Shown: positions 10,364 to 21,384 of the stretch, piece after piece
Numbering within the stretch: the first letter of the stretch is position 1
How the letters are laid out: every line of letters starts with the position of its first letter
Assembly: GCA_026182355.1 (NCBI GenBank)
Contig: JAPFBL010000321.1
Coordinates: forward strand, 62,001-126,000
Direction of reading: 5' to 3'
From: Hermatobates lingyangjiaoensis
Lineage: Eukaryota > Arthropoda > Insecta > Hemiptera > Hermatobatidae
DNA length: 64,000 bases
Position numbers and translations under genes: made by a program
The notes under the pieces: model-generated
Told to the model about the DNA's origin: nothing
What the model saw: the letters and a program-made list of their open reading frames with translations, nothing else
Database searches by the model: none

Positions 10364-10715
10364 TCACAGTAAATCACAGACACAGAACAAAGGAACAAAA
10401 CACTTACTGTTTCTAATTTTCGGTTGAACCGTCATGAGGAAAGTTGAGATAGGGACACCAAGCGTACTTGCAAACCGACGGTTGGAGACCCAACCGTCTC
10501 CGTTGAACCGTCATCAGGAGAGTTGAGATAGGGACACCAAGCGCACTTGCAAAGCGACAGTTGGAGACCCAACCGTCTCCAACCGCCGCTTTGCAAGTGC
10601 GCTTGGTGTCCCTGTCTCAACACTACCTGATGACGGTTCAACCGAAAATTAGAGATAGTGAGTGTGTTTTATTCCTTTTTTTCTGTGTCTGTGATTTACT
10701 GTGAAACGTTATCCT
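10361..10715. repeat. PLE terminal-repeat palindrome, family F
   Basis: Outer arms start TTTCACAGTAAATCACAGAC and end with the complement. The inner part carries TTGAGATAGGGACACCAAGCG in inverted copies. The left half is itself duplicated (10432-10500 and 10505-10570). Plus-strand core: CTGATGA (10627-10633), C, stem II GGT/ACC with loop TCA, then GAAA (10644-10647). Higher GC content than the surroundings. No coding remnant. Confidence 0.75.
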
Positions 10716-11224
10716 TTTGGATCGTTTTCCTGGTTACAATATATATGATTCGTGGAGGTTAGTAGAGTTGACTTGCTTGGTCCATATGAAATGGTTTTTG
10801 GCTGAGTTACAGCTGATTAGGAAAGGTGAGTGTTTATAGAAATATATATAGTTGATTAAAAAGTTTTCGACTAGTATAAAATGGGTGTGAGGAATGACTA
10901 GAGGAAAAAGCAAGGGCAGTCTGTCAGCGAGAAGGCGGTCGGTCCATTGTGGAGGACAAGCCTGTAAGCAGACACTACACCCTGCTAGCTAATGTATACC
11001 CTCCCAGTCTATTGTCTCTCTGCCCACTATTTGAATAATCACTCATCTCCCATATCAAACTCTCTAAATCAACTTCTTTGTCTCTTGCCTTGTAAATTTC
11101 AATTTGATCAGAAAATATGTTCCTCTATTTGAAAGAATAAGAGACAAAGAAATATGAGTTCTCAGAACTGAGTGTATCCTTGTGAATACACCTAGTGCAT
11201 AATATTAGTACTCCCAACTGCTCA
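10716..11224. other. Spacer, nothing recognised
   Basis: 10860-11000 is less AT-rich, but no frame or repeat partner was found within the window. Confidence 0.45.
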
Positions 11225-12315
11225 TTCAATCTCTATATATAAAGTTCGTGAGTTTGTTTGTTTGTTCACCCGTTTTCCCTGGAGATAGAGACCTGAAATT
11301 GAATATATATTATTTATTACCTGAATAATGTTAAATGAAAGAAAATTATCACTATATTCCAAAAATTGGAGACAGGGTAACAAGTTTCTTGCATGCTCGC
11401 CGATGACCGTAGTGCAAATGTATTATATGTAAAAAGATTTCACATAAACACGTGAAATAACAATCAATGATCAAACCACAATAAGAAATGGGAAAACAAG
11501 ACTAAGATCTTTCAACCGTAACAAGCGGTCTTCGTCCGAGTCAAAAACCCAAATGTTGGGTTTTTGACTCTGACGAAGACCGCTTGTTACGGTTGAAAGA
11601 TATTAGTCTTGTTTACCCATTTCTTATTGTGGTTTGATCATTGAATGTATTATATATAAATGTAACAAAATTTTTTTTTAATTTAATATTTGTGTAATAT
11701 AAACACTGGTAATAAACTAAAGGCATGGAGCAAGAGTAGTCCACTGGCTTGCGTGCTCGCTGATAACAGTAGCACAAATATATTAAAAATAAATGAACAA
11801 AAACAATTTTGAATTTAAAATTTGAATAATATCCAAAGGCATCGATCCAGGATGAATATGTGAAATTGTATTATATATAAATGTAACAAAAAAAAATTAA
11901 TTTAAAATTTGCGAAAAAAAAACACCGGTAATAAAATAAAGGCATGGATCCAGAGTAGCCCAAAAGCTTGCGTGCTCGCTGATGACAGCACTGCAAATGG
12001 ATTATAAATATATGTAACAAATATATAATAAACTACTACATTAGAGGTTAAAAATAAATAATTTTCGAAACAAACTTGAGCACAACTGTCGTATAAAATA
12101 CAAACGGTTTAAGGTAATACTATAAAGGCCATTCTTTTGATTAATGTTATTTTATGTTAAGTGAATAAATTGAATATTTCAATTTACAAGTTTTCTTTGT
12201 TTTAAATATATTTCATTGTGTATATAACTTAAACTGATGTTTTATTTATTTATGGTTAAACAAATGATTTTTTTAGTTTTAAATGATTTTTATTTTGCTA
12301 AGTATACTTACTGTA

Positions 12316-12320
<5 letters not shown>
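11225..12320 (+). repeat. Dispersed repeat R4 copy 1 (Helitron- or foldback-like)
   Basis: Starts TCTATATATAAAGTTCGTGAG with GTTT repeats. It contains three subrepeats of roughly 180-240 bp marked by GCGTGCTCGCTGATGAC, and ends in ATACTTACTGTATATAT. The same sequence occurs inverted at 17345-18312, and its inner half recurs at 15690-16010. Long ends with internal subrepeats suggest a foldback-type transposon. The TCTATATA start also fits a Helitron. No coding sequence decides between them. A family B palindrome is inserted at 11436. Confidence 0.6.
11436..11643. repeat. PLE terminal-repeat palindrome, family B
   Basis: Two nearly identical inverted copies of the full unit, including the AAACACGTGAAATAAC block on the left. 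Plus core: CTGACGA (11570-11576), A, stem II GACCG/CGGTT with loop CTTGTTA, then GAAA (11595-11598). It is nested in the first subrepeat of R4. Confidence 0.85.
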
Positions 12321-12353
<33 letters not shown>

Positions 12354-12383
12354 ATAAATAGGGAGCAAATCTATTTTTATACA

Positions 12384-12745
12384 AATTGTGTTAAACTGAA
12401 TTGCCTTAATAAAACATACTTTTCTTTTGAGCAGTTTTTCGAATTTTCTTGATAATTTCAAATCATCTTGATTTAGTTGGTGAATTATTTGAGCAAAACT
12501 CTGGTTGGCCATCATTATTTATTGGTTAACATTTGACATGTTTCGGCTGAAAATAGTTTCTGAAGATAGTTGGAGACAGCCGAAACATGTCAAATGTTAA
12601 TCAATAAATAATGATGGCCAACCAGAGTTTTGCTCAAATAATTCACCAACTAAATCAAGATGATTTGAAATTATCAAGAAAATTCGAAAAAATTGCTCAA
12701 AAGAAAGGTATGTTTGATTAAGGCAATTCAGTTTAACACAATATA
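12384..12745. repeat. PLE palindrome with ORF start, family J
   Basis: Arms of about 160 bp (12384-12553 and 12583-12740) meet around TTTCTGAAGATAGTTGG. The plus core is CTGAAGA, a short GTTG/CAGC stem, then GAAACATGTC. The right arm continues into an ATG-initiated frame from about 12612 (MMANQSFAQIIHQLNQDDLK…). Its position directly after the terminal core fits the start of a PLE protein, but no domain can be named from so short a piece. (TA)n tracts lie on both sides. The left arm mirrors the same frame. Confidence 0.6.
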
Positions 12746-12747
12746 TA

Positions 12748-12789
<42 letters not shown>

Positions 12790-12910
12790 CAAACCACAAT
12801 ATATTGACTCTGACAAAGTTACGGTTGAAAGATCTTAGTCTTGTTTTCCCATTTCTTATTGTTGTTTGATCATTGATTGTTATTTCACGTGTTTATGTGA
12901 AATCTTTATA
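12746..12910 (+). repeat. (TA)n plus degraded PLE terminal repeat, family B
   Basis: After a TA tract come ATGATCAAACCACAAT, TTGACTCTGACAAAG and TTACGGTTGAAAGATCTTAG, with the first strand of stem II deleted. The TTCACGTGTTTATGTGAAATC end block is intact. Confidence 0.65.
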
Positions 12911-14045
12911 TATATATATATATATATAATATATATAAAGCATGACAAAATAAAGAAAGTTACTAGTGTTGGCAGATGTTTAGAGCCCCTTTCTATGTTC
13001 AGTCTACCGTTGAGGTCACCGGATGTAGCCTCCATCCTTTTGATTGTACGAGGGACAAGAACAGGTGTTGTTTCCACCCTCGACAAACACCTCAGACTTC
13101 CACCATATTGCCAGGGAAATTTTCAACATAACTTGTTTATTCATGTTCATGTTGACATGAATTTACAACATAATTTACATATTGACATTTAGTCATGTTC
13201 AACATAACATGACACCTGTTTATTTAAAACTACAAACGGTTATTTTCAAATAAAAAAATCGAGTTGGATAAAAGAAAATAAGATTAAAATTATATTAAAA
13301 CATACGATTTTTTTTTTAATTTATTCAATTACTCTAGGAGTTTTTCAGTTTTTTTTTTTCAAATTGAACCTACTAGATCTTTTGACTGGACTTTAATTAT
13401 TCTTATCTCACAAAGCTTAGGAAATTAATTAACCATTATTTAGCCTTTAAAGATTAAACAAAGATTTAGAACAACATTTTTATTTTGTCTTTATAAAAGT
13501 GACAATAATCTTTCGTTAAAATTTTAAATAACCACTGTGTTATGATTTGAAAAACCCTCTTCACTCTTCGAAACTTGACTAACCTGTTGACTAATGGTGC
13601 TAATTCAGCGATTATTCTGTTCGTGTTTTCCAACAAGTTGAAAAACGGGAACAGTCACAAATTTTCCCACGTACCGAGCACAATGACTGCCGTGTGAGTC
13701 CTCCTTCCTAGTCACAGAACAAATAATAAATTGAATTCATTCAACACTCTCTTCTGTATGTTCGACGCCCCTATATAAGGCAGAACTTTCGACCACCACC
13801 AAGAGGGGCGATAAGGACCACTTTGAGAAACACTATTCTCAATTAATAGAAGGCTAATATCAAAATTGGTTTCAGATTGGTTCAGTCACCCAATTATAAT
13901 CTATATACTTATAAAAACGACCGATCTTGTTTATGTTCTTGCCACTGTGCATTATCTTAGCTGAATAAATCATAAAAATAAGACAACTTGTGGGATTCGA
14001 GCCCACAACCTTTATATTAGAGGTCCAACACGCTATGCTCTGTAC
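12911..14045. other. Spacer, no assigned element
   Basis: 12960-13120 is GC-richer and unmatched elsewhere in the window. The rest is AT-rich. A GGTCGAAAGTTCT block on the minus strand near 13.8 kb resembles the solitary core at 6.3 kb but lacks the first box. TCTATATACTTATAAAAACG near 13.91 kb resembles the Helitron-like start at 39.7 kb. Confidence 0.4.
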
Positions 14046-14749
14046 CAGAGGTTCCCAAAGTGGGTTCAGCGGAACCCAGAGGTTCCTTAACGGACTGTCT
14101 GGGGTTCCGTAAAAATATTTAGTAAAAACATTTTTCTAAAAATTTTTTTATGGGTATGGATTTATTCTATATTTCTTGTGAATCATGAAACCGAATAATA
14201 TTTATATCTACATATAACCATAAGTAGAAGTCGTCAAAATTTTATTCATATTTAGGATGAATCACTAGTCAGTTTTTGGAACTATCTGATTCCCAAATTT
14301 CCTGCTATTGCAAAAGTAGCACTTCACACATGGCTACCATTTCCCACTACCAACTTATGTGAAACTGGATTTTCCCTTTAAACTGCCATGGAAAACAAAT
14401 ACCGAAGTAGACTTAATGCTGGGGCTAACTAGAGAATCAAACTCTCAGCTATAAAGCCAAAAATGATTACAAAACAAACTCAGATTAAAATTGCTAGTAA
14501 TTCTGTTTTATGTGTTATGCACTTGTGGAAAATACGAAAATTAAAATCTTTTAATTTTGAATTTTTATTCAAAAAATACTAATTGCAGTAATATTACTGC
14601 AATATTTAATTGTTTTTTAACATACTATTTAAAAAGGCATATGAAAACATTTATATTATGATATGTATAAAATCATTAGGACTGAGGTTCCAGGGAAAGT
14701 TACTGGAACCAAAAAGAGTTCCGCGTCGAAAAAAGTTTGAAAAACTCTG
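14046..14749 (+). mobile_element. hAT DNA transposon relic
   Basis: Ends are CAGAGGTTCCCAAA and the complement of CCAGAGTTTTTCAAAC. Flanking 8-mers (CTCTGTAC and GTTTGGAC) match at 5 of 8 positions, compatible with a decayed 8-bp hAT target duplication. It contains a transposase C-terminal remnant at 14256-14468. About 700 bp, so internally deleted. Confidence 0.7.
14256..14468 (+). pseudogene. hAT transposase C-terminal dimerisation domain, broken
   Basis: One frame reads DESLVSFWNYLIPKFPAIAK, then ALHTWLPFPTTNLCETGFS, then ENKYRSRLN and LSAIKPKM. The LPFPTTxLCExGFS block is typical of the C-terminal dimerisation region of ZBED5/SCAND3-type hAT transposases. At least two in-frame stops interrupt it (after GFSL and after GAN). 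The catalytic core is absent. This is a dead remnant inside the hAT relic. Confidence 0.8.
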
Positions 14750-14757
14750 GTTTGGAC

Positions 14758-15175
14758 CAAATAGAATGATTACAACAGGCTTTCAAAACCTGATCTAAAA
14801 ACATCTAGATTGTATAAGTCAAATATAGATGAAACTTTGGATGTTATACACAGGTGAAACTTGGAATACCTGTTAATGTTTAGTTTACGCAGGATCATTA
14901 AAATAATTATTAAAGAAAACAGTGAGTAATATATTGACTTTAGAAATAACGGCATTAAAAGAAACAAGAATGAAAAATAAATTCTCTCAATAAAATTCAG
15001 GTAAAACGTATTTCTATTATAGAATAAACCTAACCAGTTATTTTCTACGAAATATTTTAGTCCCATGTTTGGAAATTTTATTGTTGTTTGGACGATGATT
15101 TTTTTTTATTTCACGTATTCACTTTTAATTCTTCTTATACATATCATATAACAAAGTTTATTTATCATGAATCTC
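14758..15175. other. AT-rich spacer, nothing recognised
   Basis: A 98-codon minus-strand frame (14770-15066) has AT-driven residues (F, I, L, N, Y) and no motif, and is not annotated. Confidence 0.5.
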
Positions 15176-15745
15176 TCAGTTTTTTAGCTTCAAATCAAAC
15201 TTTCAAAGCAGACGTTTTGATTTAAAATTCGTATTTGAAACTTTCGCATTAAATTCCGAAAGTATATATAATAAACTATTACATTAGAGGTTAAAACTGA
15301 GTAATTTTAGAGGTGGTTAGAGGTTTTTTAGCTTCAAATCAAACTTTCAAAGCAAACGTTTTGATTTAAAATTCGTATTTGAAACTTTCGCATTAAATTC
15401 CGAAAGTATAAATAATAAACTATTACATTAGAGGTTCAAACTGAGTAATTTTAGAGGTGGTTAGAGGTTTTTTAGCTTCAAATCAAACTTTCAAAGCAAA
15501 CGTTTTGATTTAAAATTCGTATTTGAAACTTTCGCATTAAATTCCGAAAGTATATATAATAAACTATTACATTAGAGGTTAAAACTGAGTAATTTTAGAG
15601 GTGGTTAGAGGTTTTTTAGCTTCAAATCAAACTTTCAAAGCAAACGTTTTGATTTAAAATTCGTATTTGAAACTTTCGCATTAAATTCCGAAAGTATATA
15701 TAATAAACTCTATTACATTAGAGGTTAAAACTGAGTAATTTAAGG
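15176..15745 (+). repeat. 144-bp tandem array, about 3.8 copies
   Basis: The AGCTTCAAATCAAAC block recurs at 15186, 15330, 15474 and 15618, exactly 144 bp apart. Copies differ at only a few positions. Part of the unit (CATTAGAGGTTAAAACTGAG) matches the R4 repeat, so the array expanded from an R4 edge. High similarity implies recent amplification. Confidence 0.9.
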
Positions 15746-16010
15746 AATATTCATAAAATAAACTTTAACACCAATGTTAAATACAAATGTTCTAAGGTCA
15801 TATTATAAAAAACACATTCTTTTCTTTCATCTTCAAAATTATTATATTAGGTAAAATAGTTTAAATTTTTGTTAGATTTGTTAGTTTAAATATGGTTGAT
15901 TGTGGATATAACTTGAATTGATGTTTTTTTTCATTTATGTAATAAAATATATGATTTTTTTTTACTTTTAAATGATTTTTTGTTTTGCTAAATATACTTA
16001 CTGTTTATAT
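15690..16010 (+). repeat. Repeat R4 copy 2, inner half
   Basis: Matches 12030-12320 and, inverted, 17345-17650. It forms the left arm of a large inverted duplication whose right arm is at 17175-17650. It ends in ATACTTACTGTTTATATATG, where a family E PLE repeat is inserted. Confidence 0.65.
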
Positions 16011-16266
16011 ATGTTGAATCATTAACTGTGCAATCTGTTATAGTGTGGTATTTACTTATATTGGGGAAAGTATTAAATCTTTACATAAAAAGGCTTATTA
16101 TAAAAAAACTAAACAACGCTTTTCGAGCAGTTAATGTCCTTCTGTTCTTCTAAGAACACTTGATGTTCTTAGATGTAACCTGAAGAAGGAAATCAAGTGC
16201 TCGAAAGCGTTGTTTAGTTTTTTACAATAAACTTTTTTGTCTGGAGACTCTAATACGTTCCTCAAT
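16011..16266 (+). repeat. PLE terminal repeat, family E-like
   Basis: Begins with the family E end block (GTGCAATCTGTTATAGTGTGG). Contains an inverted pair (AAACAACGCTTTTCGAGC and the complement) and a core: CTGAAGA (16180-16186), a decayed stem, then GAAA (16203-16206) and GCGTTG. It is inserted in the left arm of the 15.7-17.65 kb inverted duplication. The right arm has the uninterrupted TATATAT site. Confidence 0.65.
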
Positions 16267-17344
16267 GTCTTGAATCATGTTAAGAATACTATATTAAAAG
16301 CTTAGACTATATAAGAATCTGTTTTCATGACTTAATAACAAAGAAACAGCAATAACACCTCTCCCTGCCAATCACATTAACTGAATGAATTTTATTAATT
16401 ATTGCAATAATTTCTTAACACTGAGTGACACAAAGGATTACGGGTCGTCTAGCAGACATATATAATTGTAGACTCAAAAATGTCACAATAATCACATGTG
16501 ATTCGACTCTACAATCATTGGAGTTAGCAGAAATTTGAGCAACAACAATGAACAATCGAAGAGACTTATCGAAAGATACAAAAAAGTTCTTAATAAAACG
16601 AATTCTCTCTAAATTAAGGAGTTCAGGACCAATTGAATTGGCTGTAGCATTTTAGGAATTAACAACTTCTTCCAGTTGTAAAGAGAGAAACTGATTTTGA
16701 TATCTATAACGCTTCAATCAGTCTTACTTGTGGTGCAAATTTACTAAATTCCATTTAACTAGCAATATAAAAGTTCAAGAAGAAAATAAGGAATACTAAA
16801 AATTTCTGATAAATATTGGTGAAGACAGAGTTGAAAAGAATGAAAATAAAGACATTATTACTGCCCGAAGACATGTTTATCCGAGCACATAATGTTGATT
16901 AGTGTATTGAATACATTTACTCTTCATTCGCCTACCCACAAATATTGTTCATATTCAATATTTTCAAATTTTTTTTTGCAAAATTCAAATTGTACAAAAA
17001 ATGTAAATAAAAATAACTGTCTTAAAAATATGTTCATTATACTCTTTATTATAAATTAATTAATTTAGAGTTTATCTGCATTTATGCGAACATGATTGCT
17101 TTAAAAAGGAAGGTACTGGATTGACCCAATGTGTCACAGGTAGTCAAGTTTGGATATAAAGCCATGTTTTACTAGACTACCCGTGACCCTTTGTGTCACT
17201 CAGAAATTATAGCAATAGTTATTGATATTAACTCACTGAACATGAAACAGAGATAATTTTAATTGTTGTTTCTTGTTATTAAGGCACGGAAACAGATTCT
17301 TATATGGCCCAAGCTTTTGATATAGTATTCTTAACATGATTCAA
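16267..17344. repeat. Inner arms and centre of a large inverted duplication
   Basis: 16267-16460 and 17175-17344 are inverted copies (shared TTGAATCATGTTAAGAATAC and GAGTGACACAAAGG blocks). The 715-bp centre (16461-17174) has no recognised gene. Together with R4 copies 2 and 3 this makes arms of at least 480 bp. Confidence 0.7.
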
Positions 17345-18312
17345 GATATATACACAGTAAGTATATTTAGCAAAATAAAAATTATTTAAAAGTAAAAAGA
17401 AATCATTTATTTTATCATATAAATAAATTAAACATCAATTCATGTTATATACAAAATGAAATTTATTTAAAATAAACAAAACTTGTAAATTGAAATATTC
17501 AATTTATTTTCCTAACATTAAATAACATTAATAAAAGGAATGTGTCTTCAAAATATTACCTTAGAACATTCGTATTTTATCTGACAGTTGTGTTCAAGTT
17601 TGTTTTTAAAATTATTCATTTTTAACCTCTAATGTAATAGTTTATTATATATTTGTTGCATTTATTTATAATACATTTGCAGTACTGTCATCAGCGAGCA
17701 CGCAAGCCTCTGGGCTACTCTTGTTTCATGCCTTTATATTATTACCAGTGTTTATATTTCGCAAATTTTAAATTAATTTTTTTTTTTTACATTTATATAT
17801 AGTACATTTTCACAACTGTCATCGGCGAGCATACAAGCGACTGGCTGCACTGGATCCATGCCTTTACTTCATTACCATTGTTTATATTATTCAAATTTTA
17901 AATTCAAAAATTTTTTTGTTAATTTATTTTTAATATATTTGTGCTGCTGTCATCGGCGAGCACGCAAGCGACTCGCTAGCCTGGCTTTATACCTTTAGTT
18001 TATTACGAGTGTTTACATTACGCAAATATTAAATAAAAAAAAATTGTTCTTGCATTTATACTCTATATAATACATTTGCACTACTGTCATTAGTAAGCAC
18101 GCAAGACACTTGCTACCCTGGCTCCAATTTTGGGAATATGGTGATAATTTTCTTTTATTGAACATTATTCAGGTAATAAATAATATATATTTAATTTCAG
18201 GTCTCTATCTCTACGGAAAATGGGTGAACAAACAAACAAACAAACAAACAAACAAACAAACAAACAAACAAACAAACAAACAAACAAACAAATCACGAAC
18301 TTTATATAATAT
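17345..18312 (-). repeat. Repeat R4 copy 3
   Basis: Inverted relative to copy 1. It includes the ATACTTACTGTGTATATA end, three to four subrepeats with CATCGGCGAGCACGCAAGC, and the outer end with an expanded tetranucleotide tract and TCACGAACTTTATATA. Its outer end faces right, opposite to copy 1 at 11.2 kb. Confidence 0.65.
18227..18292. repeat. (ACAA)n microsatellite
   Basis: About 16 perfect AACA units at the outer end of R4 copy 3. The matching GTTT tract in copy 1 (11251-11264) has only about three units, so this one expanded after insertion. Confidence 0.95.
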
Positions 18313-19139
18313 TGAGATTGTTATTGATATTTTGTCATTGATTTATTTATAAAAGTAAATGTTTTAGTTTTATGTAAAACAAAATATTTATATAAAAAAA
18401 TGTAAAACAAAAAAAAAGTTTAAATCTTTTGCTACCGATTCGTCGCCAGCTCCCAGCGTTAAACCGTCTTTCACTCTCGTCACCATGCAGGTGGTCTCTA
18501 TTAAGAAAGCACTCATTCAATCAAATCATTATTACAAGTCTCTGAATCCTGCGTACATTGTATACTACTCAACTCGTTTACCCACTTGCCTCTTAAAATA
18601 CCCATCACTTAACAGTTTGTCCAAATTGACTTCACATATAGCGTGATACACACTAAGTGTTCCTAGATTAGTGCTCGTTAGTCTTACCCTTTAATCATTT
18701 AACCATTTTGATCCCTTCAAATGGTTATCATTTAAGCAGTAAAAAAAAAAATAACAACAGTTATTAAACCATTACTTTATAAGATTGAAAGGCAAGTACC
18801 GTTATGTAAGGAATCAAACTGGCAATTCAGTTTTACTTAAACATTCTTTAAACTGTCATCAATTAAATTTATTAGAAAGGATCAAGATGGTACTTTGAAT
18901 CATCAAAATTAATGAATTAATGAAAACATTTAATTATCAAAGTAGAAGAAAGAAGAAACTATGACATCCCTCTTTAAGTTGCAATGTACTGACTCAATAA
19001 GAATTAATAAATGACTTGAAAAGAACTATCACACAAGCCAATAAGGTAGTAAACTACGATGTTATATATACCATATACATAAATATATATATTACACAAT
19101 AAAAAAAGAGAAAAACATAGATAAAGAATACAACACTCA
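18313..19139. other. AT-rich spacer, nothing recognised
   Basis: 18430-18500 is GC-richer with CCAGCTCCCAGCG but no open exon-like structure I could support. Confidence 0.45.
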
Positions 19140-19400
19140 CTACATCTATATACATATATAATATATATATATATATATATATAGATATACTTATATATAT
19201 ATAATATATAGGTCAAAACAACAAAAGGTCGTTTTGTTGAACGACCTTTGTACTGTTGTATAGTATTAATGTATAGAATGTATGTTGAAATACAATCTAT
19301 GTGAAAGATGGACAATGAAATTTATTCATCCCACAGTACAAAGGTCGTTCAACAAAACATGTATAAAAGAAGGATTGCTCCCCAAATTTACAAAAATATA
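19140..19400. repeat. TA-flanked inverted repeat without hammerhead core
   Basis: The block TTTTGTTGAACGACCTTTG occurs at about 19231 and its complement at about 19338, giving 25-bp arms around an 80-bp loop, with TA-rich DNA on both sides. The layout mimics the PLE palindromes, but I could find no CTGANGA or GAAA box. Confidence 0.55.
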
Positions 19401-19722
19401 TATATATTTATAGATACATGAACAGTGTCACGTGTTCATTCAAACTAGTCAGTAGTTGTTGAAATCTACAGACTATGTTTTTTTGTAGAATAATGTCTAA
19501 TGTATAACTTAGTTTTTCTGTTTCAAAAAAAAGGTTATACTTCTGCCTATGAAAAAGGTTTTAATAAAAACCGAAACGTTGATAATAAGAGTTTAATTTA
19601 AACCTGAAGAACTGACCAATTCTTGATAAACTTATATATATATATTGATAAAAGTATCGACCGTGGAATAGAAACCAAATCATAGTTTATCGGGACTCGG
19701 TCAGTTCTTTTATGTTCTTCTT
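19401..19722 (+). repeat. PLE terminal repeat, family D, with inverted tail
   Basis: A plus-strand unit with CCTATGA, a long AT stem and ACCGAAACGTT (about 19544-19580) runs to CGATAAACTT. A TA tract then leads to the inverted tail AAAGTATCGACCGTGGAATAG. The tail pairs with the tail of the 8.1-kb copy. Confidence 0.6.
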
Positions 19723-20699
19723 ACATCCTTATAGAAACCCATATTTATTTTCCCAGCAAAACGTTGTTTTAAACGGGTTTTTTCAAACCTTACCAATATT
19801 CTCAAAAATTTTCAGAACGTTCTGGACTTTTGAAAATTAATGGTTTATCAACGTCGGAGGCAAATGTCTTAGGACAACTACGGGAGTCAAAAATATTGTT
19901 ACGTAAATAGTTGTCATGACACCAGTCTGAGAATTATTTGAACAAACCTCGAAATGATGTGTAAAATAAAGATCGCTTATCCACAGATCATTGCCAGTTA
20001 TTCTAATTGTAATCCCGTAAACCAGAAATGTTTTTTTGCTTAATTAAAATTTCTGCTAATTCAAAATTGAACTATACTTTTTACTTGTTAACAGAAGATG
20101 AAAGGAAGTCTAAAAGTGCAGCAATCAAGCGATTTATTTTTGTTGTTAATCTTCAAACATGAAAACTCTTGTCAATTGTGAAATGGCTTCAATTTTAAGG
20201 AAATAGAGCTACTAAATAGTTCTAAAGGTGAAAACCTATAAGAGTAGTTAAAGCATACAAAAAGAAGATCTTGTTAAATATCTATCTGGATTTAGCTTCA
20301 TACGAGTTTTAAAGATTTATTTTTTCTTTTTTTTTCTTTTTTTTTCTTTTTTTGATATCATCAAATGAACAGCTCGTGACGAATTAGAAATAATTTGAAA
20401 AGATTACTGAATATTTAAAGTTGCATTTTTTTTTTTTCGTTAATCCACAAGGAAGGTGCCGATGACAAGACAGAATCAAGTTGGTGTGTGACGTTTCAAA
20501 GGTACAGGTTGTTAAGTTTGGTAACGCATTCTCATGTCCAGATCAGATCTGGGGACCACAAGTCAGACAGCTGATCTTATTTATCCGCAAATCAACCGCT
20601 ACAAATCAAGACTTCACCAACCAGCTCAACAGTTTCTCTATTCTTACCATCCAGAAAAACAGTTCCTTTTTCATGTATATTTCTTTTTAAACTAATAAC
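19723..20699. other. Spacer, with a T/C-rich simple repeat
   Basis: A (TTTTTTTC)n-like tract lies at about 20318-20355. The frame at 20481-20690 has no motif or convincing splice context. Confidence 0.45.
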
Positions 20700-21145
20700 A
20701 CCGTTAATAGAGACTTGATAAAGCATATTTGTTGTACTGTGAACTATTGCTTTGGGTCACCGCATTAAAACTAGGCCATATTACTGCATTACTCCTTTCA
20801 AGAAAGTGAATATCTCTCAATAAAATCAAGTCATATACTATATTTGATATCATTATACTTTGAACTATTGGTCTCTCAATAAAATCTAACCATATACTTG
20901 ATATCATTATACTCTGAACTATTAATTTAAGTCACCGCATTAAAACTAGGCCATATTACTGCAATTTCTCTCCAGAAAGTAAACATCTCTCAATAAAATC
21001 AAACCATATATTTGATATCATTATACTCTGAACTATTAGTTTAAGTCACCGCATTAAAACTCGGCCATATTACTGCATTACTCCTCTCAAGAAAAAGAAT
21101 ATTTCTCAATAAAATTAATTCATATATTCGATATCATTGAAAAGA
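20700..21145 (+). repeat. 114-bp tandem repeat, about 3.5 copies
   Basis: GTCACCGCATTAAAACT recurs at 20756, 20931 and 21045. The first interval carries an extra 62-bp partial unit. The unit also contains CTCTCAATAAAAT and GATATCATTATACT blocks. Copies are about 85-90 percent alike by eye. Confidence 0.85.
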
Positions 21146-21384
21146 CAGGTAATTTTATCAGAAAAATTGTCTTTATACGGAATAGCGTTTTATCTCCATT
21201 TTCTTTTATCGCGTCTACTACTACGATCTCACTGTGATTTTTTGTTTAATCTTTTTAAATGTCTCTATCGTAAACATTTCTTCTTTTGAGATCATTTATA
21301 TTAATTTTTTTGAGAATTAATAACAAAATTTTTTTTTGTATTATTGAAAATTAAGTGTTTTTTTACCACACATGTAATATTTTT

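Noticed and set aside
12237..13192. Open frames with alternating Ile-Tyr
   Set aside because: They are translations of (TA)n tracts and adjoining PLE terminal repeats.
13770..13850. Minus-strand GGTCGAAAGTTCT as another hammerhead core
   Set aside because: The second box and one stem strand resemble the 6.3-kb core, but no CTGANGA box can be placed before it.
18110..18352. 80-codon frame with repeated Lys-Gln-Thr-Asn
   Set aside because: It is a translation of the (ACAA)n microsatellite.
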